Shown: piece after piece, positions 1 through 5,101 of the stretch
How the letters are laid out: the number at the start of each line of letters is the position of its first letter
Position numbering within the stretch: the stretch's first letter is position 1
Assembly (NCBI GenBank): GCA_017442025.1
Contig: JAFSBD010000164.1
Location: 1-8,047, forward strand
Source of the DNA: Clostridia bacterium
Lineage (GTDB): Bacteria > Bacillota > Clostridia > Oscillospirales > QAKW01
Direction of reading: 5' to 3'
DNA: 8,047 nucleotides
The notes under the pieces: generated by a model
The model's input: only the letters and a program-made list of their open reading frames with translations
What the model was told of the DNA's origin: nothing
Database searches by the model: none
Program-made: the position numbers and the translations under genes

Positions 1-1
1 A

Positions 2-214
2 GAGGTTGAGGAAAAACTTTTTTCCAATCTCAAATCCGGCAAAACGCCGTATGATACATTTTTGTTGGATTGCGATTATGAGGCGTGCGGGAATTGTAAA
101 TTTAATTCCGATTGTTGCTATGAAAGCATTAAAAAAATGATTCAAGCAACCGGAGCCATTTATCATACCTATATTAATGGGCAAGACGAATCCGAATTCA
201 TATTGAAACCATAA
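2..214 (+). CDS. 3' end of an unrecognised gene with a Cys-rich C-terminus (partial)
   Basis: The first 70 codons visible in this frame are open from the window edge to a TAA at 212-214, so this is the C-terminal part of a longer protein. Numbered within the visible part, cysteines lie at 24, 29, 32, 38 and 39. This gives a C-x2-C-x5-C core followed by a second Cys, with the context EACGNCKFNSDCCYES. The last 30 residues look soluble and mixed in charge and end in FILKP. The C-x2-C-x5-C spacing occurs in several Fe-S or zinc sites, including the C-terminal cluster of AddB/Cas4-type nucleases, but the fragment is too short to place in a family. No function is claimed. No clear terminator separates it from the next gene 68 bases downstream. 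Confidence 0.6.
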   Translation, partial: EVEEKLFSNLKSGKTPYDTFLLDCDYEACGNCKFNSDCCYESIKKMIQATGAIYHTYINGQDESEFILKP

Positions 215-270
215 AAAGAAAAGGTGCGCGAGGCTACAAACACCGACGCTTATTGTATGATAGGATGGTT

Positions 271-277
271 GGAGGGG
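271..277 (+). promoter_or_regulatory. Shine-Dalgarno that fixes the membrane protein start at 283
   Basis: GGAGGGG lies at 271-277. It is 5-7 bases from the second ATG of an ATGATG pair (283) but only 2 bases from the first (280), so 283 is preferred. An in-frame TTG at 253 has no ribosome binding site. A TATGAT at 256-261 could be a -10 box, but no convincing -35 lies 17 bases upstream. Confidence 0.6.
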
Positions 278-282
278 ATATG

Positions 283-969
283 ATGAAAAAACCGATCTTT
301 TATACCGAGCTTTCCTATGCGCTCGGCATGGTGCTGATCGCCTTTGCCGCGGCGCTGACCGCGAAGGCCGATTTCGGGATGAGCATGGTGATGGCGCCTC
401 CTTACATACTGCACCTTAAATTATCGGAGATCTTTCCGTGGTTTACCTTCGGGGTCTCTTCCTATGCGTTTCAAGGGGTTTTGGTTTTGCTGACCATCCT
501 TTTGGTGGGAAGATTTAAATGGGGGTATCTTTTCTCCTTTGTTACCGCGGTGGTCCATGGGTTTATTTTAGACGGCATGGTCTGGCTGGTGGATTTTCTG
601 CCCACCCATGCCCTTTGGATGCGGCTGATCTATTTTGCGGTGGGGGCATCGGTTTGCTCCTTTGCGGTGGCGCTCTTTTTCCATACCTATATTTCCCCCG
701 AGGCCTTTGAACTGATGGTGAAGGAGCTGGCGGAAAAATGGAAGTTTCCCATCGATCGGGTCAAGACCGCCTATGATTGCATCAGCCTGCTGCTCTCGGT
801 GGCCCTTTCTTTTGGCTTTTTCGGCTGGGGCGCCATGAACGGCATCGGCTGGGGAACGCTGGTCTGCGCCCTGGTCAACGGATTTTTGATCGGCCGATTC
901 GGTAAGCTTTTGGAAAAGCATTTTGAATTTCGGGATCGGTTCCCGCTGAAGAAATATTTTGAAAGGTAA
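283..969 (+). CDS. YczE/YitT-like (DUF6198-type) integral membrane protein
   Basis: From ATG 283 the protein has 228 residues and about five hydrophobic segments, at roughly 11-27, 58-75, 83-104, 113-134 and 166-205. The last is long and may be two helices. Two stretches recall the YczE/YitT membrane family: ADFGMSMVMAPPYIL at 29-43, which contains the G-x-S seen after the first helix, and GIGWGTLVCALVNGFLIG near 187-204, a glycine-rich final helix. A charged cytoplasmic loop lies at about 139-165 and the tail is basic. The family is widespread in Firmicutes and its transport or sensing role is not established. The alpha/beta hydrolase gene starts 6 bases downstream, so the two are probably co-transcribed. 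Family assignment is by recalled motifs, with no alignment made. DUF6198 is the most likely label. Confidence 0.7.
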   Translation: MKKPIFYTELSYALGMVLIAFAAALTAKADFGMSMVMAPPYILHLKLSEIFPWFTFGVSSYAFQGVLVLLTILLVGRFKWGYLFSFVTAVVHGFILDGMVWLVDFLPTHALWMRLIYFAVGASVCSFAVALFFHTYISPEAFELMVKELAEKWKFPIDRVKTAYDCISLLLSVALSFGFFGWGAMNGIGWGTLVCALVNGFLIGRFGKLLEKHFEFRDRFPLKKYFER

Positions 970-975
970 AGGACT

Positions 976-1902
976 ATGGGTATTCAAATTCATCGTTTTT
1001 CGGTTTCGGTCAATTGCCATCTTCCTGCGGAAGGGGTTGCCACCGATTGTGTGCAGGATTTTCAGAAAAGGTATGAAGATAGCGGGTTTATCATTCTGCC
1101 CGAATCCTATAGTGATGATGGTGCGCCCACCCGTCTGGTGATCAACTGCCATGGCGCGGGCGGAACGGTTACCACCGATGATTCCCAGGTGGAGCACCAA
1201 GCGGCCACCCAATACCTGGTGGCCAATGGGTTTGCGGTGATGGACGTCAACGGCCTGCCCTTCGAATATGCCGCCGAGATGGGCATCGATATCCGCAATA
1301 ATATCGGCAGTCCCATCGCCATGCGGAGCTATGTCAAGGCCTATCACTATTGCATGGAGCATTTCAACCTCAAGCCCGAGGTGTTTGTCCATGGCGGGTC
1401 GATGGGCGGCATCAGCAGCACCAACCTGGTGTTGAGCGGGATGATCCCGGTGATCGCCCATTCCGCCTTCTGCCCGGTGCTGGACACTTATAACCAGATC
1501 TATCTCCGCCCCTGGAGCGGCGGTCTGCCCAAGGAAGCTCTGGGCAAGATCTATGGGCTGGAAAAGGACGGGCAGGGCGAATATATCTATGAGGAACAGA
1601 AGGTTTGCGGCTATAATCCCGCGAAGAATAAAAAGGCGGAGTGCTACCCCGTCCCGGTGAAGTTCTGGCAATGCGTGGACGATCCCGTTGTTCCCTATGA
1701 GGTTACCGAAAGGTTTATCGGCAGGATCAAAGCGGCGGGCGGCGTTGCCCACCTGCGCCCCTTCCCCTATGGCGGCCATGAGCCCCAGGACGTGGGCGCG
1801 CCGATCGAGAGCCCCTGCGGGATCGACGTTTATAAGGGGGAAAAGATCCATATCACCCCCGCGGTGGAAGAGCTCTTTATCTGGATCAACAACTATAATT
1901 AA
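976..1902 (+). CDS. alpha/beta hydrolase (serine hydrolase, esterase/peptidase-like)
   Basis: This 308-residue protein shows the parts of an alpha/beta-hydrolase fold in the expected order. HGAGG at 59-63 is an oxyanion-hole motif. GGSMGG at 140-145 is the nucleophile elbow, with Ser142. An acid is offered by Asp235 or Asp236 in QCVDDPVVPYE, where family members place the catalytic Asp before a P-x-E-like stretch. GGHEP at 266-270 supplies His268. There is no signal peptide or membrane segment, so it is probably cytoplasmic. The ribosome binding site GAAAGG (961-966) overlaps the end of the upstream membrane-protein gene, only 6 bases away, which indicates one operon. A strong hairpin follows the stop at once. 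The substrate cannot be told. An acyl esterase or a prolyl-oligopeptidase-type enzyme are the main possibilities. Confidence 0.85.
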   Translation: MGIQIHRFSVSVNCHLPAEGVATDCVQDFQKRYEDSGFIILPESYSDDGAPTRLVINCHGAGGTVTTDDSQVEHQAATQYLVANGFAVMDVNGLPFEYAAEMGIDIRNNIGSPIAMRSYVKAYHYCMEHFNLKPEVFVHGGSMGGISSTNLVLSGMIPVIAHSAFCPVLDTYNQIYLRPWSGGLPKEALGKIYGLEKDGQGEYIYEEQKVCGYNPAKNKKAECYPVPVKFWQCVDDPVVPYEVTERFIGRIKAAGGVAHLRPFPYGGHEPQDVGAPIESPCGIDVYKGEKIHITPAVEELFIWINNYN

Positions 1903-1905
1903 GAA

Positions 1906-1936
1906 AAATCTCCCTGCGCTTTGCGCAGGGAGATTT
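1906..1936 (+). terminator. Hairpin terminator after the hydrolase gene
   Basis: There is a 14-bp perfect stem, 1906-1919 with 1923-1936, and a TTT loop. The outer pairs are A/T-rich and the inner pairs G/C-rich. On the plus strand the stem ends in ATTT with no long T-run after it. On the minus strand a run of T follows, from the A-tract at 1904-1908. It begins 3 bases after the hydrolase stop and most likely ends that operon. Confidence 0.8.
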
Positions 1937-1965
1937 CCGTTTGGTGAAGGATTTCGACCGAACAC
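1936..1965 (+). promoter_or_regulatory. Possible LytTR-type imperfect direct repeat upstream of the LytTR gene
   Basis: TCCGTTTGG at 1936-1944 fits the general LytTR half-site (T/A, A/C, C/A, GTT, N, A/G, T/G) at every position. Exactly 21 bases later, ACCGAACAC (1957-1965) matches its first four positions only. It ends 10 bases before the -35 box, where an activator could sit. The consensus is degenerate, so a chance match is quite possible. Confidence 0.25.
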
Positions 1966-1975
1966 CGAAAGGCCC

Positions 1976-2004
1976 TTGAACAAAAAGGGCGGGTATATTA
2001 TTAT
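1976..2004 (+). promoter_or_regulatory. Sigma-A promoter of the LytTR-DUF3021 operon
   Basis: The -35 box TTGAAC (1976-1981) and -10 box TATTAT (1999-2004) are separated by 17 bases, each one or two changes from consensus. The start point would be near 2011, giving an mRNA leader of only about 15 bases, nearly all Shine-Dalgarno. A 6-bp inverted repeat, GCCCTT (1972-1977) with AAGGGC (1985-1990), overlaps the -35 box and could be an operator. Confidence 0.7.
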
Positions 2005-2025
2005 AGAGGCGAAAGGAGGCTTTTT

Positions 2026-2457
2026 ATGAAATGTGAAATTGTGGTTGATCCCGCCTGCGAAGAAAAGGTGGTCGTTTACACCCGAGAACAGAACAATCTG
2101 ACCGAGGCGATCCGCCAACTGGTCGAAGACCAACCCTTTGAACTGCTGGGCTATAAGAATAAAGAGATCGTTCGCCTGGCTTTTTCGGAGGTCTCTTGTA
2201 TCGCGGTGATGGGCAATAAGGTCTATGCGATCTGTGAAAACGATAACTATCAGTTGAAAGAGCGCCTTTATATACTTGAAGGAAAACTCCCGCGTTCCTT
2301 TATCCGCATCAATCAATCTTGTTTTGCCAATTTGGAGAAGATCAAGCGGTTCGATGCATCGATTGCGGGAACGCTGAAGATCTACTTTAAAAATGGGCAT
2401 GTGGACTATGTTTCCAGGCGACAGTTAAAAAAAGTGAAGGAAAGGATGGGCATTTAA
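2026..2457 (+). CDS. Stand-alone LytTR-domain DNA-binding regulator
   Basis: This 143-residue protein has a short N-terminal region (about 1-40) and a LytTR DNA-binding domain at about 42-143. The typical signature is FIRINQSCFANLEKIKRF at 92-109, in which a conserved F-x-R-x-N/H and a later Asn precede the strand that enters DNA. It is followed by GTLKIYFKNGHVDYVSRR at 115-132. There is no receiver domain, so it is not a classical two-component response regulator. The start is fixed by AAAGGAGG at 2012-2019, 6 bases before the ATG. The next gene, a DUF3021 membrane protein, begins one base after its stop. This pair is the known layout of LytTR regulatory systems such as HdrRM and BrsRM of streptococci, where a membrane partner inhibits the regulator and the regulator often activates its own operon. 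The targets here are unknown. Confidence 0.9.
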   Translation: MKCEIVVDPACEEKVVVYTREQNNLTEAIRQLVEDQPFELLGYKNKEIVRLAFSEVSCIAVMGNKVYAICENDNYQLKERLYILEGKLPRSFIRINQSCFANLEKIKRFDASIAGTLKIYFKNGHVDYVSRRQLKKVKERMGI

Positions 2458-2458
2458 T

Positions 2459-2875
2459 ATGAATATATATGTGAAAGACTTTTTGCATCGGGGGCTGCTG
2501 TTTGGTGGGTTTGGCCCCATCCTTTTGGCAATCGTTTATTATATTTTGGAGCGAAGCGTTGCGGACTTTTCTCTTTCAGCGGGGCAACTGTTGGTGGGGG
2601 TAGTCTCGATCTATCTGCTGGCCTTTTTGCAGGCGGGAGCAACGGTATTTAATCAGATCGAAGAATGGAGTGTGCCCAAGGCGATGCTCTGCCATTTTTC
2701 GGTGCTCTATCTGGCCTATGCCGGGTGCTATCTGATCAATAGCTGGATCCCCTTCGATAAAAAGGTTCTGCTGATCTTTACCGCGGTTTTTGCGCTGCTC
2801 TTTTTTGCCATTTGGCTGATCGTCTATCTTTCGGTTCGGGCGGTAAGCCGCAAGCTTAATCAAAAAATGCAATAA
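2459..2875 (+). CDS. DUF3021 four-helix membrane protein, partner of the LytTR regulator
   Basis: The protein has 138 residues with four hydrophobic segments at about 13-31, 41-63, 77-96 and 102-126, and a basic cytoplasmic tail (RAVSRKLNQKMQ). The N-terminal pattern, a basic RG followed by LLFGGFGP at 11-20, and the size match DUF3021 proteins. The ATG lies one base after the stop of the LytTR gene, with AAGGA at 2442-2446 as a distant, weak ribosome binding site. Translation is therefore probably coupled to the regulator. By analogy with the membrane proteins of LytTR regulatory systems, it is inferred to bind or sequester the regulator at the membrane. It may sense an envelope or lipid signal, but none is shown by the sequence. 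The gene ends 7 bases before a terminator hairpin. Confidence 0.85.
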   Translation: MNIYVKDFLHRGLLFGGFGPILLAIVYYILERSVADFSLSAGQLLVGVVSIYLLAFLQAGATVFNQIEEWSVPKAMLCHFSVLYLAYAGCYLINSWIPFDKKVLLIFTAVFALLFFAIWLIVYLSVRAVSRKLNQKMQ

Positions 2876-2882
2876 AGAAAGG

Positions 2883-2919
2883 GGCTGTAAAAAACAATCG
2901 GTTTTTTACAGCCTGTTTT
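2883..2919. terminator. Terminator-like hairpin between converging genes
   Basis: There is a 13-bp perfect stem, 2883-2895 with 2901-2913, and the 5-base loop AATCG. TGTTTT follows on the plus strand, and T-rich sequence follows on the minus strand past a CCCC. It sits between the DUF3021 stop (2875) and the spoVT stop (2919-2921) and can serve both directions. Confidence 0.85.
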
Positions 2920-3458
2920 CAATCTTCCATTTGTTTTCCGAGAAAAAGCGCCGCCGCGTAGAGCAGCCGCTCTTCTGTTTCGGAAGGGGTTTTGTCGGGG
3001 GAGTTTAAAAAGGCGACCATGCCCAAAATGTCGCCGCCCGCCAGAATCGGCCAGGCGCAGGCGATCTTGAGCTGTTCGTTATCCTTCAAAAGGGGGATCA
3101 TCGCCCGCTCCGGGCCGGCCATGAAGGCCTTGCGGGTGCCGATCATCTCCTCGCATTGGGGGCTCAAGGGGCGGTCCAGCGCCTCCCGCTTGCCGCCGCC
3201 CGCAAAGGCGATAACATTGTCCCGATCGGCGATGGCGCAGGGTAGCCCCGCCACCGCGTGGAGCGACGCGGCATATTCGGCGGCAAAATTGGTCAGCTCG
3301 CTGAAGGGCGAATATTTTTTAAACACCACTTCCCCATCCTTGCCGGTAAAGATCTCGAGCGGATCGCCCTCTCTGATCCGCAACGTCCGCCGAATCTCTT
3401 TTGGAATTACGACTCTGCCGAGGTCGTCTATTCTTCTCACAATTCCTGTTGCTTTCAT
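2919..3458 (-). CDS. spoVT: SpoVT/AbrB-family transcriptional regulator with C-terminal GAF-like domain
   Basis: From ATG 3458-3456 the product has 179 residues, very close to Bacillus subtilis SpoVT. Residues 1-52 form an AbrB-type swapped-hairpin DNA-binding domain: MKATGIVRRIDDLGRVVIPK, then EIRRTLRIREGDPLEIF. Residues about 55-179 form a GAF-like effector domain, with ADRDNVIAFAGG and a C-terminal helix. In spore formers SpoVT controls genes of the forespore late in development. Firmicute mobile elements also carry close SpoVT-like paralogues, so the symbol is by family. The start is chosen because AAAGGAG (3474-3468) stands 9 bases upstream and homology begins there. An in-frame extension to 3593 is rejected, since it runs through the leader and the end of the neighbouring hsdS. 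The leader can fold over the ribosome binding site. It reads in the same direction as the restriction-modification operon, 131 bases downstream of it. Confidence 0.9.
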   Translation of the reverse strand: MKATGIVRRIDDLGRVVIPKEIRRTLRIREGDPLEIFTGKDGEVVFKKYSPFSELTNFAAEYAASLHAVAGLPCAIADRDNVIAFAGGGKREALDRPLSPQCEEMIGTRKAFMAGPERAMIPLLKDNEQLKIACAWPILAGGDILGMVAFLNSPDKTPSETEERLLYAAALFLGKQMED

Positions 3459-3474
3459 ATATAAAAACTCCTTT
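3427..3474 (-). repeat. Direct repeat copy 1: spoVT ribosome binding site and first codons
   Basis: From AAAGGAG through codon 10 of spoVT plus GA, this 48-base stretch matches 7796-7842 in the same orientation. The match has one single-base gap and about three substitutions. Two of the substitutions are synonymous third-position changes (Gly GGA/GGT, Ile ATA/ATC). The two copies bracket the restriction-modification cassette. Confidence 0.85.
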
Positions 3475-3521
3475 GTTGATTTGATAACACTGTTATTATC
3501 TGTCAACAAAGGAGTTTTATA
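3460..3521 (-). promoter_or_regulatory. spoVT leader inverted repeat that would sequester the Shine-Dalgarno
   Basis: The arms 3460-3479 and 3503-3521 are complementary over 19 pairs with one bulged A. An inner GATAA/TTATC stem can extend the fold. In the spoVT mRNA the 3' arm contains the ribosome binding site AAAGGAG and reaches to within one base of the ATG. The 5' arm carries the matching CTCCTTT. A transcript starting upstream would hide its own start site. A TTGACA on the minus strand (3506-3501) lies inside the loop-proximal part but has no good -10, so the promoter is unresolved. Alternatively, the palindrome may be an AbrB-type DNA operator. Confidence 0.7.
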
Positions 3522-3589
3522 CTTGATTTCGTTGCAAATTAACTTTTGATGTTTGCACAAATTTCGGATGTTGTACCAAACCCACACTC

Positions 3590-5089
3590 TCAAAAAGATA
3601 TATCCACCGTTTCGTCATCAGCGATACAAGATATTGCTTGTGCCAACTTACTTTGCAGATATTTCATAGATTTATCTAATTCATAAATGCCAGCATTCAT
3701 ATTGAAGCCTGTATCATATTCTAAAAAGTTTTCTAATGAACATTTTGAAGCATCATAAGAAACTTTTGGATTGTAATAAAGCCGAACAATAGATTCCTCT
3801 TTTTCAGTCGGAAAATTTGGAAATGGGATATCTTGTAATTGGTATTTTGTCACACTTTCAGCACCAGACCCATTTATTCCAATCTTCTTTATAAAATCGT
3901 TACTCCTATACAAATCTAACATAAGATGTATAAAGCAACTTTTTCGTATGTCGGGATTACCATAAAACACCATGCTATCAATATTAGTTATCTGATGGTC
4001 TTGCTGTTCTAATACAACAAAGCTTCTTCCTAAACACTGTCCACGAGCAGAAAACACAATGTCGCCCTGTTGTAAAACAGATAGTTCATTTTCGTTTCCA
4101 AGATATTTCTTTTTTAAAATTCTACCTTCCTTAGAAAGGTTTTGCGACAAAATCAAATCATAAAAACCTTCATAATACACATCGGAGTATACGCTTTTTC
4201 CAATCGCAGATACTTGTAAATTCTGCCCTCGCTTTGCTTTATATCCGTAATCTTCTAAACATGAATATCCGTTTTTATAATTGCTTACTAAAAATCTGAA
4301 GCTCTTATATTCTTCGCTATACCTATTGGAATCCAATCTATCCACACTCAGTATTTCACTCAAGGTAGGCATCTGAAACTTAAACCGATTGTCTTTTTGG
4401 TTAGTACACAATTCATCACTAATCATTTGCAAAACCAAAGTGTGTTTGTTTTTAATTTCTATTTCTTTATTAAATATTGCCTGCATAAGCAATTCGACAT
4501 ATTTGATAGTATTGGAAGCATTTTTATTTGGCATGGGAATTTGGCACTCCAAAAACTTTGTTTTGCCATGCCTAATAGTCGAACCCCTAGGAACTAAGAA
4601 ATCAATTTGCTGTCTAAAAATATCGTTTTTGATAAATGCTAGTAGATAATACTTCTTGTCGCTGATGGGCAATTTATATATGCCCCCACAAAGCATCGTA
4701 TTAGGATAATCCTTATCCAGGATAGCAATTTCTCCAACATTACTATCTTTCGAGATTAACAAATCACCTTTCTTCAAGTTTGAGTTTATAAAGCTCATTG
4801 GTGTAATATTTTGCAAAGACTCTTTGTTTATATCCAAAAGATATGTTTCAGCTTGCAATGCCTTTGTCTTTATAAAAAAGTAGTTTGATGCATCGACATA
4901 AGCCTCACTACCTACTTCACTACCCAAATCTTTTCGCTCTAAATCTCTACTTAGGAAATCTCGAACCGTTAAAACATTTTGATTTTTGATACAAAAAGAT
5001 TTGTATTGTGTCGCCGAAAGGGAAAAGTTTTTTAAACTTATATCGTTAAAGGTAGTGTAAAGAGGAATATCTATATATTGTTTACTCAT
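3590..5089 (-). CDS. hsdS: HsdS-type DNA specificity subunit with two target-recognition domains
   Basis: This 499-residue protein is the target-recognition partner of the methyltransferase/nuclease encoded just upstream. It has the two-fold pattern of type I-like S subunits. TRD1 spans about 30-187 and contains LKKGDLLISKDSNVGEIAIL (106-125). A helical spacer lies at about 192-228. TRD2 spans about 245-428 and contains LQQGDIVFSARGQCLGRSFV (339-358). A C-terminal helix lies at about 466-489. The end of each TRD carries a similar block, KTKFLECQIPMPN (176-188) and VTKYQLQDIPFPNFP (413-427), showing the internal duplication. Each TRD is expected to read one half of a split DNA site. The ATG follows AGGGGGAG (5102-5095), which overlaps the stop of the upstream gene, so translation is probably coupled. 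It is AT-rich like the rest of the cassette. No inversion repeats or recombinase for shuffling TRDs are seen. Confidence 0.88.
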   Translation of the reverse strand: MSKQYIDIPLYTTFNDISLKNFSLSATQYKSFCIKNQNVLTVRDFLSRDLERKDLGSEVGSEAYVDASNYFFIKTKALQAETYLLDINKESLQNITPMSFINSNLKKGDLLISKDSNVGEIAILDKDYPNTMLCGGIYKLPISDKKYYLLAFIKNDIFRQQIDFLVPRGSTIRHGKTKFLECQIPMPNKNASNTIKYVELLMQAIFNKEIEIKNKHTLVLQMISDELCTNQKDNRFKFQMPTLSEILSVDRLDSNRYSEEYKSFRFLVSNYKNGYSCLEDYGYKAKRGQNLQVSAIGKSVYSDVYYEGFYDLILSQNLSKEGRILKKKYLGNENELSVLQQGDIVFSARGQCLGRSFVVLEQQDHQITNIDSMVFYGNPDIRKSCFIHLMLDLYRSNDFIKKIGINGSGAESVTKYQLQDIPFPNFPTEKEESIVRLYYNPKVSYDASKCSLENFLEYDTGFNMNAGIYELDKSMKYLQSKLAQAISCIADDETVDISF

Positions 5090-5101
5090 AGCTGCTCCCC
5101 C

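Noticed and set aside
568..2400. A 610-codon open frame on the minus strand
   Set aside because: It runs antisense across the membrane protein, the hydrolase, a terminator hairpin and the LytTR gene. It has no family motifs and is a by-product of codon bias in the plus-strand genes.
2992..3549. A 185-codon open frame on the plus strand
   Set aside because: It is antisense to spoVT and its leader. Its sequence has no domain, and its end merely reads through the inverted repeat.
3459..3593. A longer start for the spoVT product
   Set aside because: The extra 45 residues would be encoded by the leader hairpin and would overlap the end of hsdS. The homologous start with a good Shine-Dalgarno is at 3458.
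3590..5089. A phase-variable, invertible hsdS locus
   Set aside because: Only one S gene is present, with no second partial S gene, no long inverted repeats within it and no recombinase gene in the window.
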